Positions 41,123 through 50,117 of a stretch of 64,000 nt of DNA are shown here, in pieces (the first letter of the stretch is position 1; each line of letters opens with the position of its first letter). Location: contig NZ_LZJW01000057.1 of the NCBI RefSeq assembly GCF_001667885.1, positions 99,930 through 163,929 on the forward strand, read 5' to 3'. Position numbers and translations under genes: made by a program. The DNA comes from Mycobacterium scrofulaceum (lineage in GTDB: Bacteria > Actinomycetota > Actinomycetes > Mycobacteriales > Mycobacteriaceae). Below the pieces are notes generated by a model, which saw only the letters and a program-made list of their open reading frames with translations, was not told the origin of the DNA and ran no database searches.

Positions 41123-42583
41123 TTACGTCGCGCGCGCCCAGAGGTCGTGCGCCTCGCGAGCGACGAGGTCGGGGCGCCGCGAGGTGTCGATCCGGTGCGC
41201 GCCGTCCCAGTCGGCGTGCCCGGCGGCCAGGGCGGCGGCGATCTCCGGCGTCACCTCCGAATTGCCCGCGGGCCTGGTCTTGATCCGGTCGGCCGCCACG
41301 TCGGCGGTCGCCGAGCACACGAATTCGATGAGAGCCGAATGCGTCTCGGCGGCCACCCGGTGAGCCCGATCGCGCGTCCGCGGGTCGCGCCAGGTCCCGT
41401 CGAGGATCACCGAGCGCCCCTCGCTCAGCAACTGCCGCGCGCGGCCCAGGGCGGTGTCGTAGACCACCGCGACCTGGTCGGGGCTGTAGAGCCCGGCGTT
41501 CAGCACGCCGGGCCGACCGGCGATCGCGCCCGAGTCGCGAAGCTCCCGGCGTACGTCGTCGGTGGAAATCACCTGCGCGCCAGACCATTCCGCCAGCCCG
41601 CGCGCGACGGTGGACTTCCCGGTGCCCGGGTTGCCGCCGACGAGCGCAAGCCGAATGGTGCCGCCCCGCAGGTGCCGGACGGCGATGGCCACATGGCGGG
41701 CGGCGTCTTCGGACGCACCCGGGCTGCCCTGCGAAACCCTGACGCAGTCCACCTTGGCCCGCACCGCGGCCCGGTAGGCGATGTAGAAGTCGGACAGCGC
41801 CGGCGGCGCCGCCCGGCCCGCGCGCTCGGCGTAGCGCTGCAGGAAGTAGTCGCCGAAGTCCTTGCGGCCCAGAAACTCCAGGTCCATCGCGAGGAAGGCG
41901 GCGTCGTCGATGCAGTCGACGTGGCGCAGCCGGTCGTCGAATTCCAGGCAGTCCAGCAGCGCCGGGGTGCCGCCGACCCAGAAGATGTCGTCGGCGAGCA
42001 GGTCGCCGTGCCCGTCGACGATGCGCCCCTCGCGGATGCGCCGCGCGAACAGGGACGCGCGCCCGGCGACGAACTGGGCCATCAGGCGCTGCAGCTCGGC
42101 GACGTCGTCGGGCGAGATCTCCGGAATCGATTCGGCCGCATACCGTTCCAATTCGGACAGGTTCTCTCGCCAGCGTCCCTCGATCGCGGCGGCGCGACCC
42201 TGCGCGTCGATCCGTTCGCCTCGCTCGGCGCGTTCGTGGAAGCCGGCCAGCACGGCCGCGACCGCGTCCAGCACGCGGTGCACGGACTCTTCGGTGTCGT
42301 GGGCCACCAGGTGCGCGAGGCGGTCTTCGTCGCGGTAGCGCCGCATGACCACGACCGGCTCGGCCGGCCCGCCGAGCGGGTCGGTGAGGTGGGCGACGCC
42401 GAGGTAGCTCTCGGGCGAGAGCCGGCTGTTGAGCTCGACCTCGCGGCGGCAGGCACGCTCGCGCTGCTGCGGCGTGCGGAAGTCGAGAAAGTCGGTCAGC
42501 ACCGGCTTCTTGGCTTTGTAGGCGCGCTCACCGGCGAGAATGACGACGCCCGTGTGGGTTTCGTGCAGGTCGAGATACGGCAC
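41123..42583 (-). CDS. Rv2004c-like protein: phosphotransferase (APH) domain fused to a P-loop kinase domain
   Basis: A 486-residue protein starting PYLDLHETHTG. Residues 1-290 are an aminoglycoside-phosphotransferase-like kinase domain with VDGHGDLLADDIF (HGDL at 192-195) and ALLDCLEFDDRLRHVD. Residues 310-486 are a zeta-toxin/gluconate-kinase-like domain with the Walker A GGNPGTGKST (316-325) and ISTDDVRREL. The Rv2004c homologue in M. tuberculosis is DosR-regulated and its substrate is unknown. The GTG at 42583 was chosen because no other start lies between it and the preceding USP stop 14 nt away, so the two form an operon. Confidence 0.85.
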   Translation of the reverse strand: MPYLDLHETHTGVVILAGERAYKAKKPVLTDFLDFRTPQQRERACRREVELNSRLSPESYLGVAHLTDPLGGPAEPVVVMRRYRDEDRLAHLVAHDTEESVHRVLDAVAAVLAGFHERAERGERIDAQGRAAAIEGRWRENLSELERYAAESIPEISPDDVAELQRLMAQFVAGRASLFARRIREGRIVDGHGDLLADDIFWVGGTPALLDCLEFDDRLRHVDCIDDAAFLAMDLEFLGRKDFGDYFLQRYAERAGRAAPPALSDFYIAYRAAVRAKVDCVRVSQGSPGASEDAARHVAIAVRHLRGGTIRLALVGGNPGTGKSTVARGLAEWSGAQVISTDDVRRELRDSGAIAGRPGVLNAGLYSPDQVAVVYDTALGRARQLLSEGRSVILDGTWRDPRTRDRAHRVAAETHSALIEFVCSATADVAADRIKTRPAGNSEVTPEIAAALAAGHADWDGAHRIDTSRRPDLVAREAHDLWARAT

Positions 42584-42597
42584 GTCGGCGGCGCGGC

Positions 42598-43485
42598 CTA
42601 GGACGGCCGCGCGACGATCACCGGCATGCGGACCGAGTGGACGACGGCGTTGCTGACCGAACCCAACAGCACGCCCGACAGGCCGCCCCGGCCGTGGCTG
42701 CCCACGACGACGAGTTGGGCGGACTCCGACTGTTCGATGAGCTGCCGGGCCGGCCGGTCCGACACGACGACCCGGTGCACGGTGACGTCGGGATACCGTT
42801 CCTGCCAGCCGGCCAGTTGTTCGGCCAGGCTCCGCTCGGCTTCCCCCTTCACCGCCGACCAGTCCACCCCGGGCAATTCGAAGACGTCGACGTCGCTCCA
42901 CGCGTGCAGCGCCGTCAGCGCGACGCCGCGGCGCGACGCCTCGTCGAACGCGACGGCCACCGCCACCTCGGAGGCGGGTGAGCCGTCGACGCCCACCAGC
43001 ACCGGGGCCTGCTGGGGATGTTCCATCAGCGGATCCTCGTCGCGGATGACCGCGACCGGGCAGCGTGCGCCGCGGACCACACTGCTGCTCACCGACCCCA
43101 GCAGCAGCCTGCCCACCGCCCCGCGTCCGTTGCTGCCGACGACGACCAGCTCGGCCTCTTTGGACATCTCGACCAGCGTGGGCACCGGGGGCGCACACCG
43201 CAGCTCGCTTCGGACGTCGACCTTGCGGCCCGTGGTGACGGCCTCCTCGGCGATCTTGACCGCCTGCTCGAGGACCTCTCGCCCCTGCTCTTCCTGCCAG
43301 ACGGCCACGCCGGTCGACAGCGGAAGGGCCGGATACATCGGCACCATCGCGTTCACCATGTGGACGACGGTCAGCGGAACGTGTCGCAGCGCCGCGTCGC
43401 GGGCCGCCCAACAGACGGCGGCGTTCGACGCCGGCGATCCGTCGATTCCGACGACGATGCCATGGCGGTTTGCGAGTGCGGACAT
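42598..43485 (-). CDS. Universal stress protein, tandem USP domains (Rv2005c-like)
   Basis: A 295-residue protein with two USP domains (about 8-150 and 158-295). Both have an intact ATP loop of the form G-x2-G-x9-[17 protein letters not shown] and [15 protein letters not shown]. Length and neighbours (Rv2004c-like downstream, Rv2006-like divergent) match Rv2005c. Mycobacterial tandem USPs such as Rv2623 bind ATP and slow growth; the role of this one is inferred. The ATG at 43485 follows an SD-like GGGAGAGG; the longer frame to 43539 crosses the divergent promoter. Confidence 0.9.
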   Translation of the reverse strand: MSALANRHGIVVGIDGSPASNAAVCWAARDAALRHVPLTVVHMVNAMVPMYPALPLSTGVAVWQEEQGREVLEQAVKIAEEAVTTGRKVDVRSELRCAPPVPTLVEMSKEAELVVVGSNGRGAVGRLLLGSVSSSVVRGARCPVAVIRDEDPLMEHPQQAPVLVGVDGSPASEVAVAVAFDEASRRGVALTALHAWSDVDVFELPGVDWSAVKGEAERSLAEQLAGWQERYPDVTVHRVVVSDRPARQLIEQSESAQLVVVGSHGRGGLSGVLLGSVSNAVVHSVRMPVIVARPS

Positions 43486-43539
43486 GATGTTCTCCCTCTC
43501 CTCCCCCAAAACGCTATGGCGCGACCGACCGTCGATCAT

Positions 43540-43553
43540 GAGGCTTTAGTCAC
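43540..43553. promoter_or_regulatory. Weak DosR box candidate between the USP and otsB1 genes
   Basis: GAGGC-TTTA-GTCAC keeps the centre of the DosR palindrome (TTTA-GTC) but has three changes in the outer bases. It lies between two divergent genes whose M. tuberculosis homologues are DosR-controlled. Confidence 0.35.
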
Positions 43554-43628
43554 CAACCGCATGGCCATGAGGCCCCCCTGCGCCGCCGAGCCTTGACGGG
43601 CCCCGGGCCCTGGCACATCGTCAGAGAC

Positions 43629-46600
43629 GTGACTGAATGGCCTGTCACCGTGGACGGGCGTTACCACGACGCGGTGATCCTCGGACTCGACTGTGTAATC
43701 GAACAGACCGCACCCGGCGTCGTCGAGGCCCGCGATTCGACCGCCGTGTTGCTGCGGCGGCTGCGCGAGGCCGGCATCGCCGCCGCCGTCTATTCCTCGG
43801 GCCGCGACTGCGCGCCCCTGTTGCGCGCCGCGGGAATTGACGAATTGGTGGGCGTCGCCGTCTGCCCGGCCGAATCCGCCGCGAAGGGCGATGCGGCGCT
43901 GACCGTAACGGTGGCCCGCCTAGGGGTGCGGCCGGTCCGCTGCGTCCTTGTCGACTGCGACGCAACGGGAATCGCGGCCGGCCGGGACCACGGCTTCGGC
44001 CTGGTCATCGGCCTCGAACGCAACGGCGGCGGAGACGAATTGCTGTCCCACGGGGCGGACACCGTCGTCGCCGACTTCGCCGGAATCACGGTGCGGCGCG
44101 GGGGTGCCCCGTTGTCGGCCATCGCTGACGCGATGGGTGTCTACAGCCAGCTGAAGGAACTGGTGGCCAGCCGGCGGCCGGCGGTGTTTCTCGACTTCGA
44201 CGGCACGCTGTCCGAGATCGTCGCCCACCCGGCGGCCGCGGCGCCGGTCGAGGGCGCGCCCGAGGCGCTGCGCGCGCTCGCGGTGGAGTGCCCCGTCGCG
44301 GTGATCAGCGGCCGCGACCTGGATGATCTCCGCGACCGCGTGCGGGTCGACGGGATCTGGTACGCGGGCAGCCACGGCTTCGAGCTCGTCGGACCCGACG
44401 GGACCCACCACGAGAACGCCGACGCCCTCGGCGCCATCGACGCGCTGTCGCGGGCGGCCGACCGCTTGACGGAGCTGCTCACCGACGTCCCGGGGATCCA
44501 CCTGGAACACAAGAGGTTCGCGGTCGCTGTCCACTACCGCCACGTCGACGCGGAACAGGTCGACGGGGTGATCGCGACGGTGCGCAAGCTCGCGCGGTCG
44601 GAATGTCTGCGAATCACGATGGGCCGCAGGGTCATTGAACTTCGCCCCAGCATCGACTGGGACAAGGGCGCGACGCTCAACTGGATCCTCGACCAAATCC
44701 AGGGATCGGCCGGCGGCGCGGTGCTGCCGATCTACGTCGGCGACGACATCACCGACGAAGACGCCTTCGATGCGGTCGAATTCGACGGGGTGGGAATCGC
44801 GGTGCGGCACAACGAGGACGGGGATCGCCCGTCCGCGGCGTTCGCCAGCCTGGCGAATCCGTCCGCGGTGCGCGACTTCGTCCGGCGGCTGGGCGACGAC
44901 CTGCACGAGGCGTCGTCCGCGCCGAACGACGCGTGGCAACTGGTCTATGAGGGTTACGATCCGGCCTACGAGCGGCTGCGCGAAACGCTGTGCACCGTCG
45001 GCAACGGCTATGTCGCCACCCGCGGCTGCGCGCCCGAGGCGACCGCATCCGAGGCGCATTACCCGGGGACCTACGCGGCGGGCGTCTACAACACGCTGGC
45101 CGACCGCGTCGCCGGCCGGACGATCGAGAACGAAAGCCTCGTCAACCTACCCAACTGGCTGCCCCTGACGTTCCGGATCAACGGCGGGCCATGGTTTCAC
45201 ATCGATGACGCCGAATTGCTGTCCTACCGGCAGACATTCGACCTGCGGCACGCGACGCTGACGCGCACGCTGCGATTCACCGACGGTGCGGGCAGGATCA
45301 CGACAATGACCCAGCAACGGTTCGCGTCCATGCACCAACCGCATCTGCTCGCCATGCAGACCACCATCCTCGCGGAGAACTGGTCTGGCACCGTCGAGTT
45401 CCGGTCCCTGCTGGACGGCAGCGTGGGCAACACCATGGTCGAGCGCTACCGGTCGCTGTCCAGCACGCACCTCACCTCACCGGCGATCGACGAATTCGCC
45501 GACGAGTCGGTAATTTTGCGGACCGAAACCTCGCAGTCGCGCATCGCCATCGCGGTGGCCGCCCGCACGACCGTGTGGTGCGATGACGTCCGGGCCGCTG
45601 CGCAGTACACGACCGTGGCCGAACCCGACCGCGGCGGTCACGACATCCAGGTGACGGTGGCCGCGGGCCAATCCGTCAGCTGCGAGAAAATCGCTGCCGT
45701 CTTCACCGGCCGGGACAACGCGATATCCGAGCCGGCGAGCACCGCGCAGCTGCACCTCGATGCCGCCGGCCGCTACGCCGAGCTGCATCGTCAGCACGCC
45801 CGGTCCTGGGACCTGCTGTGGGAACAGTGCGCCATCGGCCTGACCGACGGCGCCGACGCGCTGCGGATCCTGCGGTTGCACCTCGTGCACCTGCTGCAGA
45901 CGCTCTCACCGCACACCGCCGAACTCGACGCCGGGGTGCCGGCCCGGGGCCTGCACGGCGAGGCCTACCGCGGACACGTCTTCTGGGACTCGCTGTTCGT
46001 TTCCCCGGTGCTGAGCGTGCGCATGCCCAATGTGGCACGCTCGCTGCTGATTTACCGGTATCGGCGGCTGCCGGAGGCCCGCCGGGCGGCACACCGGGCC
46101 GGCTATCTGGGCGCGATGTACCCCTGGCAGTCGGGCAGCGACGGGCGCGAGGTGAGCCAGGAAGTGCACCTCAATCCGGAGTCCGGCCGCTGGAATCCGG
46201 ATGCCAGCGCCCGGGCACACCACGTCGGTCTGGCCATCGCCTACAACACCTGGCAGCACTACCAGGTGACCGGCGACCGGCAGTTCCTCGTCGACTACGG
46301 CGCCGAGATGCTGGTCGAGATCGCGCGGTTCTGGGTGGGGCTGGCCAGCTTCGACGAGTCCCGCGGCCGCTACACGATCAAGGGCATCGTCGGGCCCGAT
46401 GAGTTCCATTCGGGCTATCCCGGCAAGGAATACGACGGCATCGACAACAACGCGTACACCAACGTCATGGCGGTCTGGGCCATCCTGCGGGCGATGGATG
46501 CGTTGGACCTGCTGCCGCTGCGGGACCGCCTGGACCTCGTCGGCAAGATCGGCCTGACGAGCGACGAGCTCGGCCGGTGGGATCACGTGACGCGGCGCAT

Positions 46601-47309
46601 GTACGTCCCCTTCCACGACAACGTCATCAGCCAGTTCGAGGGCTATTCCCAACTGGCGGAACTGGATTGGGACCAATACCGGCAGCGGTACGGCAACATC
46701 CAGCGGCTCGACCGCATCCTGGAGGCCGAGAACGACAGCGTGAACAACTACAAGGCGTCCAAACAGGCCGACGTGTTGATGCTGTTCTACCTGCTGTCGT
46801 CGGACGAATTGCTGGCCCTGTTCGGCCGGCTCGGTTACCGCTTCGCGCCCGAGCGGATCCCGGAGACGGTGGACTATTACCTCGCGCGCACCTCGGAGGG
46901 ATCGACGCTTTCCGCCCTGGTCCACTCGTGGGTGCTCACCCGCGCCAACCGGCACCACGCGATGAAGTACTTCGTGCAGGTGCTCGCCTCCGACATCGTC
47001 GACATCCAGGGCGGCACCACCGCGGAGGGCATCCACCTGGCGGCGATGGCCGGCAGCATCGATCTGTTGCAACGGTGCTTCACCGGACTGGAAACCCGCG
47101 ACGACCGGCTGATCCTGAGCCCGCAATGGCCGAACGCGCTGGACCCGATCGAGTTTCCGTTCGTCTATCGCGGCCAGCGGCTGCACCTTCGAGTCAGCGG
47201 GCGGGCGGCCGAACTGACCTCCGAGGCCGGCAACAGCGCATCGGTCACGGTGGAATGCCGCGGCCGCGTGCACCAGCTGCTGCCCGGGCGCACGGTCGAG
47301 GTCGCCTGA
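43629..47309 (+). CDS. otsB1: Rv2006-like fusion: HAD remnant + trehalose-6-phosphate phosphatase + GH65 glycoside phosphorylase/hydrolase
   Basis: A protein of about 1226 residues. Residues 1-175 are HAD-like but incomplete: the first aspartate motif reads VILGLDCVIEQ. Residues 180-430 are an OtsB-type phosphatase with FLDFDGTLSEI near 187, VISGRDLDDL and GDDITDEDAFD near 370. From about 440 onward is a GH65 protein with YPGTYAAGVYN, GEAYRGHVFWDSLF, GPDEFHSGYPG (general acid Glu near 922) and KQADVLMLFYLLSSDE. It matches the layout of Rv2006 (otsB1), though the first domain seems about 100 residues shorter. Likely acts on trehalose or maltose-type disaccharides and their phosphates. GTG start; a TTG at 43593 is possible. 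Confidence 0.88.
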   Translation: MTEWPVTVDGRYHDAVILGLDCVIEQTAPGVVEARDSTAVLLRRLREAGIAAAVYSSGRDCAPLLRAAGIDELVGVAVCPAESAAKGDAALTVTVARLGVRPVRCVLVDCDATGIAAGRDHGFGLVIGLERNGGGDELLSHGADTVVADFAGITVRRGGAPLSAIADAMGVYSQLKELVASRRPAVFLDFDGTLSEIVAHPAAAAPVEGAPEALRALAVECPVAVISGRDLDDLRDRVRVDGIWYAGSHGFELVGPDGTHHENADALGAIDALSRAADRLTELLTDVPGIHLEHKRFAVAVHYRHVDAEQVDGVIATVRKLARSECLRITMGRRVIELRPSIDWDKGATLNWILDQIQGSAGGAVLPIYVGDDITDEDAFDAVEFDGVGIAVRHNEDGDRPSAAFASLANPSAVRDFVRRLGDDLHEASSAPNDAWQLVYEGYDPAYERLRETLCTVGNGYVATRGCAPEATASEAHYPGTYAAGVYNTLADRVAGRTIENESLVNLPNWLPLTFRINGGPWFHIDDAELLSYRQTFDLRHATLTRTLRFTDGAGRITTMTQQRFASMHQPHLLAMQTTILAENWSGTVEFRSLLDGSVGNTMVERYRSLSSTHLTSPAIDEFADESVILRTETSQSRIAIAVAARTTVWCDDVRAAAQYTTVAEPDRGGHDIQVTVAAGQSVSCEKIAAVFTGRDNAISEPASTAQLHLDAAGRYAELHRQHARSWDLLWEQCAIGLTDGADALRILRLHLVHLLQTLSPHTAELDAGVPARGLHGEAYRGHVFWDSLFVSPVLSVRMPNVARSLLIYRYRRLPEARRAAHRAGYLGAMYPWQSGSDGREVSQEVHLNPESGRWNPDASARAHHVGLAIAYNTWQHYQVTGDRQFLVDYGAEMLVEIARFWVGLASFDESRGRYTIKGIVGPDEFHSGYPGKEYDGIDNNAYTNVMAVWAILRAMDALDLLPLRDRLDLVGKIGLTSDELGRWDHVTRRMYVPFHDNVISQFEGYSQLAELDWDQYRQRYGNIQRLDRILEAENDSVNNYKASKQADVLMLFYLLSSDELLALFGRLGYRFAPERIPETVDYYLARTSEGSTLSALVHSWVLTRANRHHAMKYFVQVLASDIVDIQGGTTAEGIHLAAMAGSIDLLQRCFTGLETRDDRLILSPQWPNALDPIEFPFVYRGQRLHLRVSGRAAELTSEAGNSASVTVECRGRVHQLLPGRTVEVA

Positions 47310-47335
47310 GGCCGGTGACCTATGCCCGCGAACGG

Positions 47336-47349
47336 GGGCCGAACGACCC
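47336..47349. promoter_or_regulatory. DosR box candidate upstream of the USP at 47429
   Basis: GGGCC-GAAC-GACCC differs from the DosR core at two positions and is 80 nt before the USP ATG. Confidence 0.5.
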
Positions 47350-47428
47350 TGCTGAACCGCGCCGCGCCCCCATAACGTGACCAGTGCCGGGCCCGCAGGG
47401 CCCGCCGGCCAGTCTCCAGGAGGACGCG

Positions 47429-48214
47429 ATGAACAATCCGCAGCAGCGGATCGTGGTGGGTATCGACGGCTCGGACGCCGCGATCAATGCGGCCAAGTGG
47501 GCCGCCGCAGAGGCCGTCAGCCGTGACGTCCCGCTTCGGCTGATCCACGCCATCCCCCGGCGGAACGCCGACGACGACAGCCTGGACGTGGAATACGCCC
47601 AATCCGCGCTGCGCGCCGCCGACGCGGCGCTTCAGGCCACCGATCAGCCGGTGAAGGTCGAATGCGACATCGTGCGCGGTTCCTCGGAGGACGCGCTGAT
47701 CGACGAATCGCGCGACGCGGCAATGGTTTGTGTGGGCTCGGTGGGCACGGGCTGGGTGGCCCGCAAGGTGCTGGGCTCGACCGCGGACACGTTGGCGCAC
47801 AAGGCGCACTGCCCGGTGGCCGTGATCCGCCACGGCGCCGAGCCGGACGGCGGATTCGTCGCCGTCGCGGTGGGCGAGAGCAACGACGCCGTGCTCGAGC
47901 ACGGCTTCCGCGAGGCGCGCCTGCGTGCGGCGCCGATCCTGGCGATGGGTGTCTGGCGGTGGGGACTCGGCGAGATTCCGTACAGCCAGCTGAACCAGCG
48001 ACTCGGCCCCTGGGTGGCGCAGCACCGCGACGTGCACGTCCAGCCCGCCGCGGCCAGGCGCGGCGCGGCCGAATTCCTCACGCACACAACCGAACCCGTT
48101 CAGCTCGCGGTGGTGGGCGGCGAGGATGCGGGCAAGGTCGCCCGCATCGTGGGGCCGATCACCGCGCACCCGAGCGGAAACGCGGGGTGCTCGGTGCTCG
48201 TCGTGCGGGGCTGA
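47429..48214 (+). CDS. Universal stress protein (Rv3134c/Rv2028c type)
   Basis: A 261-residue protein. The first USP domain (1-140) has [22 protein letters not shown] and an intact nucleotide loop, GSVGTGWVARKVLGS. The second half (150-261) is diverged and keeps only VGGEDAGKVARIVGP and GCSVLVVRG. This one-and-a-half layout is that of Rv3134c and Rv2028c. The ATG has CAGGAGGAC upstream. A DosR-like box stands 80 nt before it. It is convergent with the STAS-like gene. Confidence 0.88.
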   Translation: MNNPQQRIVVGIDGSDAAINAAKWAAAEAVSRDVPLRLIHAIPRRNADDDSLDVEYAQSALRAADAALQATDQPVKVECDIVRGSSEDALIDESRDAAMVCVGSVGTGWVARKVLGSTADTLAHKAHCPVAVIRHGAEPDGGFVAVAVGESNDAVLEHGFREARLRAAPILAMGVWRWGLGEIPYSQLNQRLGPWVAQHRDVHVQPAAARRGAAEFLTHTTEPVQLAVVGGEDAGKVARIVGPITAHPSGNAGCSVLVVRG

Positions 48215-48221
48215 CGGCGAA

Positions 48222-48590
48222 CTACCCGGCCGCCCACTGGGCCGCGCTGTCGAGCTCGTCCAGCGAGAACATGGCGAACTCGCCGGGGACCATCCACGCC
48301 ACGGCATGCAGGACGTGGGCGACCCAGTCCTTGTCGGAGACCACCGCGATCCGCTTGAACGCCGCATGGTGCGGCAGCACGGTGCCCAAACCGAGCTTGA
48401 TGTCCTCGAGGAAACCACCCGGCCCGAATCCCTCGTAGTCGGGGGCGATCACCTCGACGATCCGGACCTCGCCCGTCTGTAGCACCCGCTCGATCTCGGG
48501 CTTGAAGTCGCGCAGCTCGTCGCCGCGCAGCCGGCCCGACACCCGGATGCCGATCACGTTCTCCGGCATGTCCGGCAGCAGTTCGATCAT
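48222..48590 (-). CDS. SpoIIAA-like (STAS/SEC14 fold) protein
   Basis: A 122-residue protein starting MIELLPDMPENVIGIRVSGRL, with the alternating strands and helices of the SpoIIAA-like family (VEVIAPDYEGFGPGGFLEDIKLGL, FKRIAVVSDKDWVAHVLHAV, GEFAMFSLDELDSAAQWA). These are found as stand-alone, membrane-associating domains; no enzymatic residues are known. It lies 33 nt after a tandem USP gene on the same strand, so it is a probable last member of the GNAT-USP-STAS operon controlled by the DosR box at 50069. Confidence 0.8.
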   Translation of the reverse strand: MIELLPDMPENVIGIRVSGRLRGDELRDFKPEIERVLQTGEVRIVEVIAPDYEGFGPGGFLEDIKLGLGTVLPHHAAFKRIAVVSDKDWVAHVLHAVAWMVPGEFAMFSLDELDSAAQWAAG

Positions 48591-48623
48591 GTCCAGCCTC
48601 CTTCACGGGCACGGCGTCTTCGG

Positions 48624-49502
48624 TCAACGGACAACCAACACGGGCACTCGCGCCGACTGCGCCACGGCGGAGCTCACCGAGCCGAGCAACATTCCCGGAA
48701 ATCCGCCGCGGCCGCGGCTGCCGACCACCACCAGTTGAGCGTGCTCGGATTCCTTCAGCAGCCATTCGGAAGGCTTGTCGCAGAACAACTTTCGCTCGAC
48801 GTGCACGTCGGGGTAGCGGTCATGCCAGCCGGCCAGGCGTTCGGCCAGGGTTTCGCGTGCTTGGATCTCGCGGTCGTGCCAGTCCATGCCGAGGATCGGG
48901 AACACCCCCACGTCGCTCCAAACGTGGACGGCCACCAGCCCCACCCCCCTGCGGGAGGCCTCGTCGAAGGCCAGGGCGGTCGCGTCCTCCGACGCGGGAG
49001 ATCCGTCGATGCCGAGCACCACCGGCGCGGCGGGATCCGGCACCGCCCCGTCGGCGGAGTGAATGACGGCGACCGGGCAGTGGGCGTAGTGCACGAGTCC
49101 CGCGCTCACCGAGCCCAACAGCAGGCGCCCCACCGCGCCGAGCCCCTGGCTGCCGGCGACGATCATGCGGGCGTCCTTGGAGGCCTCGACGAGCGCCGGG
49201 ACAATGGCCGAATACACCGTCTCCGTGCGAATTTCGGGCGGTTTGGCGCCGCCGGCGCTGGCATTGAGCGTCTTGCGGGCCTGGTCGATCACGTGCTGAG
49301 CGCTGTCCTGCTGCCAGTCGGGCATGTCGGCGTACAGCTGTCCCACCGGCCAGCCGACCACGACGGGGGGAACCGCGTGCACCAGCGTGATGGGCAGGTC
49401 ACGCATCAGGGCCTCCCGTGTCCCCCAGGCCACGGCGGCGTCGGATGCCCCCGAACCGTCGACGCACACCAGTACGCCGTGTTTCTTCGCGCCTTGCGTC
49501 AT
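48624..49502 (-). CDS. Universal stress protein, tandem USP domains
   Basis: A 292-residue protein with two USP domains, each with an intact ATP loop: [15 protein letters not shown] near residue 125 and GSRGRGGFPGMLLGS near 270. It resembles Rv2005c/Rv2623. The ATG overlaps the stop of the GNAT gene (ATGA), so translation is coupled. Both are in front of the STAS-like gene and behind a DosR-like box. Its close similarity to the USP at 42598 ([22 protein letters not shown]) suggests a duplication within the island. Confidence 0.9.
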   Translation of the reverse strand: MTQGAKKHGVLVCVDGSGASDAAVAWGTREALMRDLPITLVHAVPPVVVGWPVGQLYADMPDWQQDSAQHVIDQARKTLNASAGGAKPPEIRTETVYSAIVPALVEASKDARMIVAGSQGLGAVGRLLLGSVSAGLVHYAHCPVAVIHSADGAVPDPAAPVVLGIDGSPASEDATALAFDEASRRGVGLVAVHVWSDVGVFPILGMDWHDREIQARETLAERLAGWHDRYPDVHVERKLFCDKPSEWLLKESEHAQLVVVGSRGRGGFPGMLLGSVSSAVAQSARVPVLVVR

Positions 49503-50032
49503 TGTCCCGCTCCTTTGTCGTCGGGCAGCTCGATCTCGAGATGGCGAACCGAGCCGTAACCGATTGGCCGGCAAGGCCAGCCGAGATCGAAGAAGACCGT
49601 CAGCATCGGGTGGTTCTCGGTGAGGACGTCGGCGATGAACCGTTCGATGCCGTGTGCCCGGGCGACCGGGGCCAGGTGCTTGAGCAGGGCCGTGCCCACG
49701 CCCACCGAATGATCCTCGTGCGCAACCACGATCGCCACCTCCGCCACCCGTGGATCGTCGACGGCGACGCAGTGCGCCACGCCGATCAGACGGTCGGCGT
49801 CGAAGGCGCCGAGGGCGAACCACCCGTCCGCCGGCTCGGTCTGTTTCGCGACGAGCTCGTGCAGCGGCAACAGCTGTAGCGTGAAGAAGCGGAAATACCG
49901 GTCATGATCGGACAGGTGCTCGTGCAGCGCCAAAACGGCCTCGGTGTCGGCGGCGGTCAACGGGCGCAACGACACCACGCGTCCGTCAAGCAGCTGAGCA
50001 GTTTCCGTGACGTCCACCGACCGATCACTCAC
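49499..50032 (-). CDS. GNAT N-acetyltransferase
   Basis: A 177-residue protein with the GNAT fold: VVSLRPLTAADTEAVLALHEHLS at the start, VAEVAIVVAHEDHSVGVGTALLKHLAPVARAHGI as the acetyl-CoA-binding strand-helix, and MLTVFFDLGW near the end. Substrate unknown. It resembles the acetyltransferase part of mycobacterial protein lysine acetylases (Rv0998 type) but has no cyclic-nucleotide domain; this is only a resemblance. It is the first gene of the GNAT-USP-STAS unit, 37 nt behind a DosR-like box. Confidence 0.85.
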   Translation of the reverse strand: MSDRSVDVTETAQLLDGRVVSLRPLTAADTEAVLALHEHLSDHDRYFRFFTLQLLPLHELVAKQTEPADGWFALGAFDADRLIGVAHCVAVDDPRVAEVAIVVAHEDHSVGVGTALLKHLAPVARAHGIERFIADVLTENHPMLTVFFDLGWPCRPIGYGSVRHLEIELPDDKGAGQ

Positions 50033-50068
50033 CCCACCGACGGTAATCCGCGGCGGCCGGGCCGGGCA

Positions 50069-50082
50069 GGGCCGTTAGACCC
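50069..50082. promoter_or_regulatory. DosR box candidate upstream of the GNAT-USP-STAS operon
   Basis: GGGCC-GTTA-GACCC differs from the DosR core at two bases and is 37 nt before the GNAT ATG. A GTCCC right half-site at 50101-50105 may be a second weak box about two turns away. Confidence 0.55.
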
Positions 50083-50117
50083 GAGGGCCGCCCCCCTTTG
50101 GTCCCGCCGCCGGGGTG

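Noticed and set aside
43598..43611. GGGCC-CCGG-GCCCT as a DosR box before otsB1
   Set aside because: It is a simple GC palindrome and its right half does not fit GTCCC; the weaker-looking site at 43540 has the proper centre.
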